A DNA stretch of 64,000 bases. It comes from Paraburkholderia sp. CNPSo 3274. Its GTDB lineage: Bacteria > Pseudomonadota > Gammaproteobacteria > Burkholderiales > Burkholderiaceae. Every line of letters starts with the position of its first letter. Position 1 is the first letter of the stretch. The stretch spans positions 1 to 64,000 of the forward strand of contig NZ_JAMBPR010000015.1 in NCBI RefSeq assembly GCF_024206475.1, given 5' to 3'. This document shows positions 48,759 to 58,568 of the stretch, piece by piece. Below the pieces are notes generated by a model. It was not told the DNA's origin, made no database searches, and saw only the letters and a list, made by a program, of their open reading frames with translations. A program made the translations under genes and the position numbers.

Positions 48759-49652
48759 TCAGGTGCCCGGCGGCTGCAGCGCGGCTTCGCGCTGTCCTGC
48801 CATCGGGTCGCGCTGCACCAGCAGCATGTGAACCTGGCGTGCGTCGGTGCGCAGCACCTCGAAGATCAGGTCGTCGATGCGCACCTTCTCCCCGCGATGC
48901 GGCACGTGCCCGAAGTGATTCGTGACGAAGCCGCCGATCGTATCGACTTCCTCGTCGGAGTAATGGGTGCCGAACGCGTCGTTGAACTGCTCGATTTCGG
49001 TGAGCGCGCGCACGCGGAACCGCCCATCGGGCGAGGCGATGATGTTGCCGCTTTCCTCGTCGAAGTCGTACTCGTCCTCGATGTCGCCCACGATCTGCTC
49101 CAGCACGTCCTCGATCGTGATGAGACCGGCAACGCCGCCGTATTCGTCCACGACGATGGCGATGTGATTGCGGTTCTGGCGAAAGTCGTGCAGCAGCACG
49201 TTCAGGCGCTTGGACTCGGGGATGAACACGGCCGGGCGCAGCATGCCGCGCACGTCGAATTCCTCTTGGGCGTAGTAGCGCAGCAGGTCTTTCGCGAGCA
49301 GCACGCCGATCACGTTGTCGCGGTTGCCGTCGTACACGGGGTAGCGCGAGTGCGCTTTCTCCAGCACGAACGGAATGAATTCGTCAGGACTTTCGGCGAT
49401 GTTGATCGCGTCCATCTGGGCGCGCGGGATCATGATGTCGCGCGCGCAAAGCTCGGACACCTGGAACACGCCTTCGATCATCGAAAGCGAATCGGCGTCG
49501 ATCAAGTTGCGCGCGTGCGCGTCCTGGAGGATTTCGAGAAGCTCGCTGCGAGAGTCGGGCTCGGGCGAGATGAAGTCGGTCAGCCGCTCGAGCAGGGAGC
49601 GCTTTTCCTGCGGTTTGTCGGTCTGGCGTCGACTGGGATAAGAGTCGTTCAT
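48759..49652 (-). CDS. corC: CorC/HlyC-type CBS-domain protein
   Basis: This 297-residue protein has an N-terminal MIEGVFQVSELCARDIMIPR segment, two CBS domains (about residues 70-195, with SRYPVYDGNRDNVIGVLLAKD and VVDEYGGVAGLITIEDVLE) and a C-terminal CorC_HlyC domain. Relatives affect magnesium/cobalt handling; the exact activity is unsettled. It has no transmembrane segments. It belongs to the conserved miaB-phoH-ybeY-corC-lnt neighbourhood but is separated from lnt by a strong terminator and from ybeY by the chaC gene. Confidence 0.93.
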   Translation of the reverse strand: MNDSYPSRRQTDKPQEKRSLLERLTDFISPEPDSRSELLEILQDAHARNLIDADSLSMIEGVFQVSELCARDIMIPRAQMDAINIAESPDEFIPFVLEKAHSRYPVYDGNRDNVIGVLLAKDLLRYYAQEEFDVRGMLRPAVFIPESKRLNVLLHDFRQNRNHIAIVVDEYGGVAGLITIEDVLEQIVGDIEDEYDFDEESGNIIASPDGRFRVRALTEIEQFNDAFGTHYSDEEVDTIGGFVTNHFGHVPHRGEKVRIDDLIFEVLRTDARQVHMLLVQRDPMAGQREAALQPPGT

Positions 49653-49860
49653 GGTGGTGCGCCCTTTGCCGCTTGGGGCAGGGCGCGCTGTTGCGGAGGG
49701 TTAAGGATACAACATGCCTGTGGCGCGACCGTGTAATGCCACACGCAGGGCATACACCGGCAGATCAATCCTAACGCAGATGCGGCGTGGCCGCCCGGTG
49801 GACGAAAAAGCGGCGTGCCGTTACGCGAACCGCCGTTTGGTCAACGCTATAAGCGCAACC

Positions 49861-50550
49861 TCAAGCGCAGCGCGCGAGCAACCGCTCCAGCGCGCGGTCG
49901 CGCATGCCGCTCTCGCGCAGTGCATCGACGGTGCGGCGCACGTAGTCGAGCGTCGTGCCGTAGCGGCCAGACGCGCAGCCGAACACGGTGCGCACCGTGG
50001 CTTCGGAAAGCTTGCCGGTGTACGACGCCACATCGCGCCGCATGACGAATGCGAGCGCGGCGACGCGGCGGCCGTCTGCGAGCACGCAGGGCAGCCAGGC
50101 AGGGCGGTACGAGCCCATCGGCATCTCGCGGCGCCAGAGCGCTTCGAGGTGCGGCATCACGCCTTCGGCCGCAAGACGGAACGCGACGCCCGCGCACGAG
50201 CCGCCGCGGTCGAGCGCGAGCACGAGACCGGGCTGCTCGGGCGTGCCGCGGTTCACGCGCGACCACAGGTAAAGCCCGCGATGGTAGCCGTGCACGCGCG
50301 AACGCACGTTCTCGACGGTGGGCAGCCCCGGGTTCCAGATCAGCGAGCCATAGCCGAAGAGCCAGATGTCGTTCGCGCCGTCCCAGCCATTCACTTTCAG
50401 CGTGCAGGCGAGCGAGGCACGCAACTCGTCTTCGCTCAGGAGCCGCGACTCGCCGAGCGCCGGCGGGTAGCCGGGGCAGGGCACGCTCGCATCGCCCGCC
50501 TCGGGCAGTGCTGAGGGTTCGGCGAAATCGGGCGTGCGTTTGTCGTTCAT
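49861..50550 (-). CDS. chaC: ChaC-type gamma-glutamylcyclotransferase
   Basis: This 229-residue enzyme should cleave glutathione to 5-oxoproline and cysteinylglycine. It shows the substrate loop FGYGSLIWNPG, the pair VHGYHRGLYLWSRVNRGT, GGSCAGVAFRL and LWRREMPMGSYRP, where the conserved Glu sits. The first ~60 residues are a non-conserved leader. It lies 10 bp after ybeY, so the two are coupled, and 208 bp precede corC. Its insertion between ybeY and corC is a departure from the E. coli order. Confidence 0.88.
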   Translation of the reverse strand: MNDKRTPDFAEPSALPEAGDASVPCPGYPPALGESRLLSEDELRASLACTLKVNGWDGANDIWLFGYGSLIWNPGLPTVENVRSRVHGYHRGLYLWSRVNRGTPEQPGLVLALDRGGSCAGVAFRLAAEGVMPHLEALWRREMPMGSYRPAWLPCVLADGRRVAALAFVMRRDVASYTGKLSEATVRTVFGCASGRYGTTLDYVRRTVDALRESGMRDRALERLLARCA

Positions 50551-50559
50551 GGCGGGGAC

Positions 50560-51021
50560 TTACTTGTACGGATCCGGAAAGCCCAGCGAGTTGAGCACCT
50601 CGGTCTCGATGCCTTCCATCTCTTCGGCTTCGGTCTCGTCTTCGTGATCGTAACCCTGCGCGTGCAGCGCGCCGTGCACGAGCAGATGCGCGTAGTGCGC
50701 GGCGAGCGGTTTGCCCTGCTCGGCGGCTTCCTTTTCCACTACAGGGCAGCACAGGATCAGATCGCCCGTGACCGGATCGTCCTCGCTCTCCGCATAGGCG
50801 AAGGTGAGCACGTTGGTCGCGTAGTCCTTGCCGCGATAAGTGCGGTTGAGCGTGCGGCCTTCCTCGGCATCGACGAAGCGCACGGCCAGTTCCGCGTCCG
50901 CGAAGAGCGCGGCCTTGAGCCACGCCGCCACGGTGGCGCGCGGCAGCGCGGCCTTGTGCTCGGGGAACGCCTTCGCGGCGGGGAACTGCACGGTCAGTTT
51001 GAGTTTCGGTGCGCGGGGCAT
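50560..51021 (-). CDS. ybeY: Endoribonuclease YbeY (16S rRNA 3' maturation)
   Basis: This 153-residue metallo-RNase takes part in 16S rRNA 3'-end maturation and 70S quality control. The zinc motif is H116-G-x-x-H120-x5-H126 ([11 protein letters not shown]), with RTYRG-like [17 protein letters not shown] upstream. It lies between phoH (35 bp upstream) and chaC (10 bp downstream), in the usual phoH-ybeY order. Confidence 0.95.
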   Translation of the reverse strand: MPRAPKLKLTVQFPAAKAFPEHKAALPRATVAAWLKAALFADAELAVRFVDAEEGRTLNRTYRGKDYATNVLTFAYAESEDDPVTGDLILCCPVVEKEAAEQGKPLAAHYAHLLVHGALHAQGYDHEDETEAEEMEGIETEVLNSLGFPDPYK

Positions 51022-51056
51022 GGGGCTAAAGCTGTGAAACGACGCAGGCGGCGGCG

Positions 51057-52190
51057 TTAGCGCGCGTCGCCAACGCCCTCATCCTTTTTCGAATGCGCGT
51101 CATAAGCCTCGACGATACGCGCGACGAGCGGATGGCGCACCACGTCCGCACTCGTGAAGTGCGTGACGGCGATGCCGCGCACGTCCTTCAGCACATGCTG
51201 CGCCTCGATCAGGCCGCTCTTGTGGCCGCGCGGCAAGTCGATCTGCGTGGTGTCGCCGGTCACGACCGCCTTCGAGCCGAAGCCGATACGCGTGAGGAAC
51301 ATCTTCATCTGCTCGGGCGTGGTGTTCTGCGCCTCGTCGAGAATGATGAACGCGTGATTGAGCGTGCGCCCGCGCATGTAGGCGAGCGGCGCGATTTCGA
51401 TCATCTGGCGCTCGAACATCTTCGCGGTCTTGTCGAAGCCGAGCAGATCGTAAAGCGCGTCGTACAGCGGACGCAGATACGGATCGACCTTCTGCGACAG
51501 ATCGCCGGGCAGGAAGCCCAGACGCTCGCCCGCTTCCACGGCCGGACGCGTGAGCACGATGCGCTTGACCTGGTCGCGCTCGAGCGCGTCCACGGCGCAG
51601 GCCACGGCGAGATAGGTCTTGCCGGTGCCCGCGGGCCCGATACCGAATGTCACGTCGTGCGAGATGATCTGCTTCAGATACTCGCGCTGCGCGGGCGTGC
51701 GGCCGCGCAGGTCGGCGCGGCGCGTGTAGAGCTTCGGGCCCAGTTCCTCGACGTCGACGCCTTCGCGCGCGGGCTCGTCGAACGGATGATCGGGGTCGCC
51801 GCGAAAACGCGGGTCGATTTCGGCGGCGTCATTGCCGCCGCTGTTGCCACCGTTCACATTGCCGCGCACGCCGCCGCTGCCATTGCCGCGCGGATCGTTC
51901 GCCGAATTGCTGCCGAAGTTGACGGGGTGCCGGGCTTCGACGAGCGCCAACTGAATGTCGTCGACGGAGAGCGGATCGCGCGCCCGGTTGTAGAAGTTCT
52001 CGAGCGCCGCGAGCGCCAGCTTGGCGCCACGCCCGCGAATGGTGATGCGATGGCCGCGCCGCGCGAGCGTCACGTCGAGCGCCTGCTCGATCTGCCGCAG
52101 GTTTTCGTCGAGCGGGCCGCAGAGGTTGGCGAGCCGCGCGTTGTCGTCGCGCGGCGCGGTGAATTCCAGATGCTGCTGATTGGGCTTCAA
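51057..52190 (-). CDS. ybeZ: PhoH-like ATPase (YbeZ)
   Basis: This 377-residue P-loop ATPase partners YbeY. Walker A is [11 protein letters not shown], Walker [11 protein letters not shown], and an N-terminal KH-like region precedes it. A Gly/Asn-rich insertion of about 25 residues near residues 95-120 is low-complexity. A TTG start at 52190 is proposed: AGGAG lies 12 nt upstream and it yields a protein beginning [16 protein letters not shown], as in relatives I recall. A TTG at 52238 would overlap the end of miaB. No ATG is available in that region. Confidence 0.88.
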   Translation of the reverse strand: MKPNQQHLEFTAPRDDNARLANLCGPLDENLRQIEQALDVTLARRGHRITIRGRGAKLALAALENFYNRARDPLSVDDIQLALVEARHPVNFGSNSANDPRGNGSGGVRGNVNGGNSGGNDAAEIDPRFRGDPDHPFDEPAREGVDVEELGPKLYTRRADLRGRTPAQREYLKQIISHDVTFGIGPAGTGKTYLAVACAVDALERDQVKRIVLTRPAVEAGERLGFLPGDLSQKVDPYLRPLYDALYDLLGFDKTAKMFERQMIEIAPLAYMRGRTLNHAFIILDEAQNTTPEQMKMFLTRIGFGSKAVVTGDTTQIDLPRGHKSGLIEAQHVLKDVRGIAVTHFTSADVVRHPLVARIVEAYDAHSKKDEGVGDAR

Positions 52191-52227
52191 GGTGTCTCTG
52201 AACTCCTGAATTCCTGGGATGCGCTGA

Positions 52228-53601
52228 TTAATGCGCAAGCGTCGAAGCGTCTTCGTGCGCGAGCACGAGTTCGCCGCGCAGCGAGTGCGGGTACGCGTGG
52301 TTGATCTTCACGTCGATCATCTGGCCGATCAGGCGAGCATGCGAAGCGAGCGGCGCCGGGAAGTTCACCACACGGTTGTTCTGCGTGCGGCCCGAGAGTT
52401 CGCTCGGGTCCTTGCGCGAAGGGCCTTCCACGAGAATGCGCTCGACTCGGCCAACCATCGACTGGCTGATGCGCGCCACGTTCTCTTCGATCGTGGCCTG
52501 CAGGTGCTGCAGGCGCTTGAGCTTGACCTCGCGCGGCGTGTCGTCTTCGAGATTCGCGGCGGGCGTGCCAGGGCGCGGGCTGTAGATGAACGAGAAGCTC
52601 GTGTCGTAGCTCATCTCTTCGACGAGCGCCATCATCTTCTCGAAGTCCTCTTCGGTCTCGCCTGGGAAGCCGACGATGAAGTCCGTGGAGAGCGACAGGT
52701 CCGGGCGGATCGCGCGCAGCTTGCGGATGATCGACTTGTACTCGAGCACGGTGTAGCCACGCTTCATCGCCATGAGCACGCGGTCCGAACCGTGCTGCAC
52801 CGGCAGATGCAGGTGGCTCACGAGCTTGGGCACCTTCGCGTAGGTGTCGATCAGGCGCTGCGTGAATTCCTTCGGGTGCGAAGTCGTATAGCGGATGCGC
52901 TCGATGCCAGGGATTTCGGCGACGTATTCGATCAACGTGGCGAAGTCCGCGACATCGTGCGCGCCGGCCGTCAAAGCGCCACGATAGGCGTTCACGTTCT
53001 GGCCAAGCAGCGTGACTTCACGCACGCCCTGGTCGGCGAGGCCCGCGATTTCAGTGAGCACGTCGTCGAGCGGACGCGAGACTTCCTCGCCGCGCGTATA
53101 GGGCACGACGCAGTAGCTGCAGTATTTCGAGCAGCCTTCCATGATCGAGACGAACGCGCTCGGGCCTTCCACGCGCGCGGGCGGCAGATGGTCGAACTTC
53201 TCGATTTCGGGGAAGCTGATGTCCACCTGCGCGCGGCCCGAGGCGCGGCGCGCGTCGATCATCTGCGGCAGGCGGTGCAGCGTTTGCGGACCGAACACGA
53301 GGTCCACATACGGCGCGCGCGCGACGATCGCGGCGCCTTCCTGGCTCGCCACACAACCGCCTACACCGATCAGCAGGTTCGGGTTCGCTGCCTTCAGCTC
53401 GCGCACGCGGCCGAGGTCGGAGAAGACCTTCTCCTGCGCCTTTTCGCGCACCGAGCAGGTGTTGAAGAGAATGACGTCCGCGTCTTCGGGGGTATCGGTC
53501 TTCACGAGGCCTTCGGCGGCGCCGAGTACGTCGACCATCTTGTCGGAGTCGTACTCGTTCATCTGGCAGCCAAAGGTCTTTACATAAACTTTCTTGGTCA
53601 T
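52228..53601 (-). CDS. miaB: tRNA-2-methylthio-N6-isopentenyladenosine synthase MiaB
   Basis: This 457-residue radical-SAM methylthiotransferase modifies A37 of tRNAs. The N-terminal UPF0004 domain holds the first cluster ligands Cys12, Cys49 and Cys83. The radical-SAM cluster is Cys157, Cys161 and Cys164 in [14 protein letters not shown] domain occupies the last ~65 residues. The ATG at 53601 ([20 protein letters not shown]) is clear; the upstream open frame to 53829 is non-coding in character. phoH follows after 37 bp. Confidence 0.96.
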   Translation of the reverse strand: MTKKVYVKTFGCQMNEYDSDKMVDVLGAAEGLVKTDTPEDADVILFNTCSVREKAQEKVFSDLGRVRELKAANPNLLIGVGGCVASQEGAAIVARAPYVDLVFGPQTLHRLPQMIDARRASGRAQVDISFPEIEKFDHLPPARVEGPSAFVSIMEGCSKYCSYCVVPYTRGEEVSRPLDDVLTEIAGLADQGVREVTLLGQNVNAYRGALTAGAHDVADFATLIEYVAEIPGIERIRYTTSHPKEFTQRLIDTYAKVPKLVSHLHLPVQHGSDRVLMAMKRGYTVLEYKSIIRKLRAIRPDLSLSTDFIVGFPGETEEDFEKMMALVEEMSYDTSFSFIYSPRPGTPAANLEDDTPREVKLKRLQHLQATIEENVARISQSMVGRVERILVEGPSRKDPSELSGRTQNNRVVNFPAPLASHARLIGQMIDVKINHAYPHSLRGELVLAHEDASTLAH

Positions 53602-53879
53602 CGGGTTTCGCCGTTCGCAGTGGTTGACCTGGGGGCGTCGTCCGCTTGATGCACGCGCGTGATGCACGGTCTGCACGTCAGGACTACGGTGTTTTAAGGG
53701 GCTGAATCGGGGTGCGGCGAAGTCGGCCGTGAGACGGCTTCGGCATCCTGTTTCTGGCCATGCGCGTTTGGCAACTTGGGACGTTCCGCGTTGCTTTTCA
53801 CTTCTTTTTGCCGGCGCCGCATTTGCCAATATTTACCAATGCGGATGCGGCTGCGGATCGCTATCTGCGCAATCCACCA

Positions 53880-54722
53880 TTATATCCGTTTGCGTCTTCG
53901 GCTTTGCGTCGCAACGGCTGGATCCGTGCAGGGGACGAGCGCCTCCAGTTCGCCCGAAGTCTGCGCGAAACGCTCGGTGAGGAAATCGAGCAGCGCCCGC
54001 ACGCGCGGCGCGAGAAAGCGGTTGCGGTGATAGAGCGCGTGCAGCGGCGCGTCGGGGTAGCGCCACTCGGGCATCACGGTCTTGAGCCGCCCGGCGCGCA
54101 GATCGTCCGCGACATCCCAGATCGACTTCACCGCGAGGCCATAGCCGCACAGCGCCCACTGGCGCACCACTTCGCCATCCGTGGATTCGAGCGCGCCGTC
54201 GAGCGGCACCGTATAGGTCTGCGTTTCGGTCTGCGATTCGCCGCCGCGCGTGAAGCGCCATTCGTTCACCGGCCCTGCCGCCGAGCCGATCACGATGCAG
54301 TCGAATCGGGCCAGATCGTTCGGCTCCTGCGGCTCGCCACAGCGCGCGAGGTAGTCGGGCGAGGCGCACAGCACGCGGCGGTTCGGCGCTAGCCAACGCG
54401 CCACGAGCGAACTGTCTTGCGGCGTGCCGAAGCGGATCGCGAGATCGATGTCTTCGAGCACGAGATTCGAGAGCGAATCGGTCAGCATCAGCGCGAAACG
54501 CACCTCGGGATAAAGGGCGCGGAATTCGTCGAGCCAGGTCATCAGCAAATTGCGGCCGAAATCCGACGTCGCCGAAATACGCAGCTTGCCGCGCACCGCG
54601 TTCTGGCCCTCCTGCAAGGCCGCCTTGGCGTCGTCGAGCGAGCGCAGCGCGTGCTCGCTGCAGGTGAGGTAGAGGCGGCCTTCGTCGGTAAGGCGCAGCT
54701 GGCGGGTGGTGCGGTCGAAAAG
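53880..54722 (-). pseudogene. LysR regulator remnant lacking its DNA-binding N-terminus
   Basis: The remaining ~280 codons encode a LysR protein from just after the winged helix (LFDRTTRQLRLTDEG) through the whole effector domain (GKLRISATSDFGRNLL ... DLAIRFGTPQDSSLVARWLAP ... PDYLARCGEP ... VNEWRFTRGG). The first ~55 residues, which would hold the helix-turn-helix, are missing. At about 54722 the sequence switches to the interior of a plus-strand MFS gene. The frame is open further upstream, but only as antisense of that gene. The product could not bind DNA. Both partial genes point away from the junction. Confidence 0.85.
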
Positions 54723-55631
54723 ACCATCGCACTGATGTTCACGGGGCTCACGCTTGCCACCGTGCTGGGCGTGCCCTTCGGCACAGCCTTTGGCCAGCAG
54801 TTCGGCTGGCGCGTGGCGTTCTGGATCGTGAGCGGCTTTGGCGTGATTTCGCTGATCGGCGTGACGGCTCTGGTGCCCAACCATCACGACAGCGGCCCGG
54901 CCGGGCTCCGCCACGAAGTGCGCGTGCTGCGCGACCCGCAGGTGCGGCTCGCGCTCGGCATGACGGTGCTGGGCTTTGGCGGCGTGTTCGTCGTGTTCAC
55001 CTACATCGCGCCGATTCTCGAACAGGTGGGCGGCTTCTCGCCGCGCGGCGTGACGCTGATGCTCGTGCTGTTCGGCGTGGGCCTGACGCTCGGCAACACA
55101 CTGGGCGGCAAGCTCGCGGACCACGCGCTGATGCCTTCGCTCATGGGCATTCTTGTGATGCTCGCCGTGGTCATGGCCATCTTCACGAAGACGAGCCACG
55201 CCATGTGGCCCGCCGCGATTACCGTATTCGTGTGGGGCATCGCCGCGTTCGCGACCGTGCCGCCGTTGCAGATGCGTGTGGTCGCGAAGGCTGCAGCGGC
55301 GCCGAATCTCGCTTCGACGTTGAATATCGGCGCGTTCAACGTGGGTAACGCAATGGGCGCGTGGATGGGGGGTCTCGCCATTGCGCACGGTGTGGCGCTC
55401 GACTCGCTGCCGTGGGTGGCCGCGGCCGTTTCGGTGGCGGCGCTCGTGCTCACATGGGCGGCGGCGCGGCGCGGCACGACACGCGCGCCGTACCGCTGCG
55501 CGATGCGCGCGTGGCGGCGCGGCAGAATACGTGAGCGCGGGATGAGGTCCATGTGCAAGGCCGTGCAGAAGGCAATGCGCCTTATGCACAGGGCGCGAAA
55601 GCAATGCTGGATTCGCGCTCTGCAATACTGA
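54723..55631 (+). pseudogene. MFS transporter remnant lacking transmembrane segments 1-4
   Basis: The sequence resumes inside an AraJ/arabinose-efflux-type MFS protein at IALMFTGLTLATVLGVPFGT (TM5) and continues through about eight hydrophobic segments to LPWVAAAVSVAALVLTWAA (TM12). The first ~130 residues are missing. After TM12 the frame continues for ~50 Arg-rich residues, longer than normal, so the original stop may also be lost. An internal ATG at 54735 could yield a shortened protein, but a functional transporter is unlikely. It abuts the LysR remnant directly. Confidence 0.83.
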
Positions 55632-55735
55632 TAACAGTGTGAAGATAACTTCGTTGGGCGCGGCAAGTTGCGATGCTAGTCTTGCCTCCATTCATGCTCT
55701 TGCGCCGCAATGACGCGGCGCGCCTGGAGGCAGCC

Positions 55736-56467
55736 ATGCATTCACCTCTCGCGCTCGTCCGCGATGCACAGCCCAATATTGCGCACACCGAAGGATCTTG
55801 CGAGACGCTGGAGCATCTCGTGGGTGTGAACCTCGCCCGGCTGCGCGCCGAACGCCAGCTTTCGCTCGATGCGCTCGCACGCGCCTCGGGTGTCTCGCGT
55901 GCGATGCTCGCTCAAGTCGAGTCGGCGCGCAGCGTGCCGTCGATCAAGGTGCTGTGCAAGGTGGCGGCGGCGCTCAAGGTCTCGGTTTCGGCCTTCCTGC
56001 GGCGGCATGCCGTGAACGGCTTCGAGCATTTGCCCGCCGAGCGCGCGTCGCGCCTCGTTTCCGCCGACGGGCGTTATTCGGCGCGCGCGCTCTATCCGGA
56101 AGGGGAGCCCTCCGCCGCCGAATTCCACGAACTGCGCATCGCGCCGCTGCACACCGAGCCCGGCGTGCGCCGCCTGCCCGGCACGACGGTGAACCTCGTG
56201 GTGAGCGAGGGCACGCTCGAAGTGAGCGTGCACGAGCGACGCCAACTGCTCGCAACCGGCGACGCGATCGTATTCGACGCCGACCAGCCGCACAGCCTGC
56301 GCAACCCAGGCGACACCGAGGCGCGCGTGTTTCGCGTCACGCTCAACGCCGAGACGCCGCCGCGCTGGGACGTGCCAGCCGCACCGGCTGGCGGCGAAGC
56401 GGCATCGGCCGTCGAAGCGGTCAGAACGGCCGAGACGGTCGCAGCCGTGGCGGCGCAGCCGGCATGA
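55736..56467 (+). CDS. XRE family regulator with cupin sensor domain
   Basis: This 243-residue regulator has an N-terminal helix-turn-helix (NLARLRAERQLSLDALARASGVSRAMLAQVESARSVPS spans about residues 32-68) and a C-terminal cupin (about 120-200; GTTVNLVVSEGTLEVSV, FDADQPHSLRNPGD) that should bind a small ligand. An Ala/Val-rich tail follows. GGAGG at 55726-55730 sits five bases before the ATG at 55736 and decides the start over the in-frame ATG at 55673. The target genes are unknown; the neighbouring MFS remnant is one possibility. Confidence 0.88.
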   Translation: MHSPLALVRDAQPNIAHTEGSCETLEHLVGVNLARLRAERQLSLDALARASGVSRAMLAQVESARSVPSIKVLCKVAAALKVSVSAFLRRHAVNGFEHLPAERASRLVSADGRYSARALYPEGEPSAAEFHELRIAPLHTEPGVRRLPGTTVNLVVSEGTLEVSVHERRQLLATGDAIVFDADQPHSLRNPGDTEARVFRVTLNAETPPRWDVPAAPAGGEAASAVEAVRTAETVAAVAAQPA

Positions 56468-56571
56468 GCCGCGTCGCATCTTCGAGAAAATTGTCTAGTC
56501 GTACTTTTTCGCGCTGCACAGTTGCGCAGCCTGTTGTATCCTTTGCCCGCCGGTTGAACCGGTAATCAGTG

Positions 56572-56739
56572 CGTCTTCAGGGCGGGGTGAAATTCCCCAC
56601 CGGCGGTATGCCGGCCGCGCCGCAAGGCAAGGTCGACGAGCCCGCGAGCGCCTGCGCGAGCCTCATTGTGTCGTGCGCAGGGTCAGCAGATCTGGTGCGA
56701 AGCCAGAGCCGACGGTCATAGTCCGGATGAAAGAAGATG
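56572..56739 (+). promoter_or_regulatory. FMN riboswitch (RFN element)
   Basis: The conserved core blocks of the FMN aptamer are present in order: CTTCAGGGCGGGGTGAAATT, CCCCACCGGCGGT, AGCCCGCGAGCG, GGTCAGCAGATCTGGTG, GCCGACGGTCATAGTC and GGATGAAAGAAGA. P1 can form between 56572-56578 and 56733-56739. It lies in the ~440-bp leader of ribB and should lower ribB expression when FMN is abundant. Confidence 0.95.
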
Positions 56740-56866
56740 TGCAGATGGTCATGTTTGCCCATCCGCCGCGGCGTTTCGGCCGATGTGCGTGCGTCCCCAT
56801 TTTTGGGGCGCGCCGCATCCCTGCCGAATGACGTGTGCCGGGGAATCCTGTCTGTTTGCAATGCCC

Positions 56867-56905
56867 TGAAACGTTTTTCGCCCAACTCTCGCGAGGAGCG
56901 TTTCA
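56867..56905 (+). promoter_or_regulatory. Candidate Shine-Dalgarno-sequestering hairpin of ribB
   Basis: TGAAACG (56867-56873) pairs perfectly with CGTTTCA (56899-56905), enclosing GAGGAG (56893-56898), the ribB ribosome-binding site. An inner CTCGCGAG palindrome adds pairing. This is a plausible translational expression platform for the upstream FMN aptamer. Confidence 0.55.
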
Positions 56906-56906
56906 C

Positions 56907-57635
56907 ATGTCCCTTACTGCCAGTACCACTCTCGCTGCATCCCACGGCGCGCCGCTCGACGCCGCCGCCGATCTCCCGTTCATCGATTCCGAGCCGGTGC
57001 CGCCGCGCATTGCCGCCGCGTTACAAGCCATGCGCGAAGGCCGCCCGGTCGTGCTGCAGGACGACCACGACCGCGAGGACGAGGCCGATCTGATCGTCGC
57101 CGCCGAACGCCTCACGCCCGAAACGATGGCGCTTTTCATCCGCGAATGCAGCGGCATCGTGTGCCTGTGTCTGTCCGACGAAAAAGTGCGCGCGCTCGAA
57201 CTGCCGCCGATGGTGGCCCACAACGAGAGCCGCAACCGCACCGCGTTCACGGTCTCGATCGAAGCGCGCGACGGGGTGAGCACGGGCGTTTCGGCCGCCG
57301 ACCGCGTGACGACGATCCGCGCCGCGATTGCCCCGAACGCGAAGCCTGCCGATATCGTGCGCCCTGGCCACGTGTTCCCGCTGCGCGCGCAGAAGGGCGG
57401 CGTGCTGGCGCGCCGCGGCCATACCGAAGGCACCGTCGATCTGGCGGTGCTCGCGGGCCTCGCGCCCGCCGGCGTGCTGTGCGAGCTGATGAACCCGGAT
57501 GGCACCATGGCGCGCGGCAAGCAGGTCGACGACTTCGCAAAGCTGCACGATCTGCCGGTGCTCTCGATTGCCGAGCTCGTGGCGTTTCGCGAGTCGCTCG
57601 CCGTGGCGCGCGAGCGCTGCGCCGAGCCGGCGTGA
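56907..57635 (+). CDS. ribB: 3,4-dihydroxy-2-butanone-4-phosphate synthase
   Basis: This 242-residue enzyme converts ribulose 5-phosphate to the four-carbon precursor of riboflavin. It shows [16 protein letters not shown], the acid loop and metal-binding glutamate of RibB, then [33 protein letters not shown] and [10 protein letters not shown]. There is no GTP cyclohydrolase II (RibA) domain, so it is monofunctional. The ATG at 56907 is preceded by GAGGAG inside a hairpin, downstream of the FMN riboswitch, a standard arrangement for stand-alone ribB. Confidence 0.95.
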   Translation: MSLTASTTLAASHGAPLDAAADLPFIDSEPVPPRIAAALQAMREGRPVVLQDDHDREDEADLIVAAERLTPETMALFIRECSGIVCLCLSDEKVRALELPPMVAHNESRNRTAFTVSIEARDGVSTGVSAADRVTTIRAAIAPNAKPADIVRPGHVFPLRAQKGGVLARRGHTEGTVDLAVLAGLAPAGVLCELMNPDGTMARGKQVDDFAKLHDLPVLSIAELVAFRESLAVARERCAEPA

Positions 57636-57660
57636 GGCGCGCTGAAGTAGCGGCGTGAGG

Positions 57661-57694
57661 GACGTGGCGCCGATGGGCGCCACGTCTCGTTTTC
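57661..57694 (+). terminator. Terminator-like hairpin after ribB
   Basis: GACGTGGCGCC (57661-57671) and GGCGCCACGTC (57676-57686) form a perfect 11-bp stem with a GATG loop. A short T-rich stretch (TCGTTTT) follows, between the convergent ribB and HAD genes. Confidence 0.75.
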
Positions 57695-57745
57695 ATTGCG
57701 GCGTATGAGGCTTGTGCGGTCGGCGCGACTGTGGGGCGCGCAGCC

Positions 57746-58432
57746 TTACGACTGCACGTCGCCGAATTCGCCGCGCACACCGGCCTCGACGAGCGCCGGC
57801 AGTTCTTCCATGTGCGCCATGAGGCGCGTAATGCCCATCTCGCGCAGCACGTCGGCGTAGCCCGCAGGAATGTGGCTCGCGCCCACGAACGCAATCGTCT
57901 TCATGCCTGCCGCGCGCGCCGCGTTCAAACCCGAAATGCTGTCTTCGACGACGATGCAGCGCGTCGGCTCCACGCCGAGTTGCTTCGCAGCGTGCAGGTA
58001 CACATCCGGATAAGGCTTGGGCCGCGCGACCTGCTCGGCGCTGAAGATGCGCTCGCCGAAGATCGTGTCGAGCCCGGCGCGCCGCACCGAAGCGTGCACG
58101 CGTGTGAGCCGGCTGTTCGAAACGACGGCGGCAGGAAGCGTCACCTGGTGCAAGGCGTCGCGCACGCCGTTGATCGGGCTCACCGACTCGGCAATGGCGG
58201 CTTCGCAACGATGTTCGATGGTCTCGAGAAAGTCCTCGGGCATCGTGAGGTTGAAGCGTTCGGCGACGTCGGCGAGAAAGCGCGAGGTCTGCTGGCCGAA
58301 CGCCGCATTCACGGCGGCGTGAAAATCGATGCCGGGAAAGGTGCTGCTGAGCGTTTCGAACAGAACGCGGTCGGCGATGACTTCGCTGTCGACGAGCACG
58401 CCGTCACAGTCGCAGATGAGATGGTCGATCAT
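57746..58432 (-). CDS. HAD-superfamily IA phosphatase
   Basis: This 228-residue haloacid dehalogenase-like hydrolase has the nucleophile/acid pair in CDCDGVLVDSE, a cap domain, motif II in AAVVSNSRLTRV, the lysine in RPKPYPDVYLHAA and the distal acids in VVEDSISGLNAARAAGM. The fold matches beta-phosphoglucomutase/YfbT-like sugar phosphatases. The substrate is not predictable. The ATG at 58432 is chosen; the frame is open to 58663. It lies downstream of glpK on the same strand, with 136 bp between, so a polyol or glycerol phosphate substrate is possible. Confidence 0.87.
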   Translation of the reverse strand: MIDHLICDCDGVLVDSEVIADRVLFETLSSTFPGIDFHAAVNAAFGQQTSRFLADVAERFNLTMPEDFLETIEHRCEAAIAESVSPINGVRDALHQVTLPAAVVSNSRLTRVHASVRRAGLDTIFGERIFSAEQVARPKPYPDVYLHAAKQLGVEPTRCIVVEDSISGLNAARAAGMKTIAFVGASHIPAGYADVLREMGITRLMAHMEELPALVEAGVRGEFGDVQS

Positions 58433-58568
58433 GCGTGAAACGAGAGGCCGGGCGGCGCGCGGCAACGGGCCGCTGCGCGCGCCTGAGCCAGGCAGGCGGG
58501 AAGGTGGAAACCCCCCAATCATACGTGCTTTTGCTTTTTGCACGCAGCGCACTCGCGGCCTGCGAGGC

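Noticed and set aside
52231-53649. 472-codon open frame on the plus strand
   Set aside because: Antisense shadow of miaB.
54723-55691. Extension of the LysR frame upstream of the junction
   Set aside because: It is antisense of MFS codons and encodes no helix-turn-helix, so it is not the missing LysR N-terminus.
56577-56945. 122-codon minus-strand frame across the ribB leader
   Set aside because: Lies on the complement of the FMN riboswitch; sequence constraint there is explained by the RNA.
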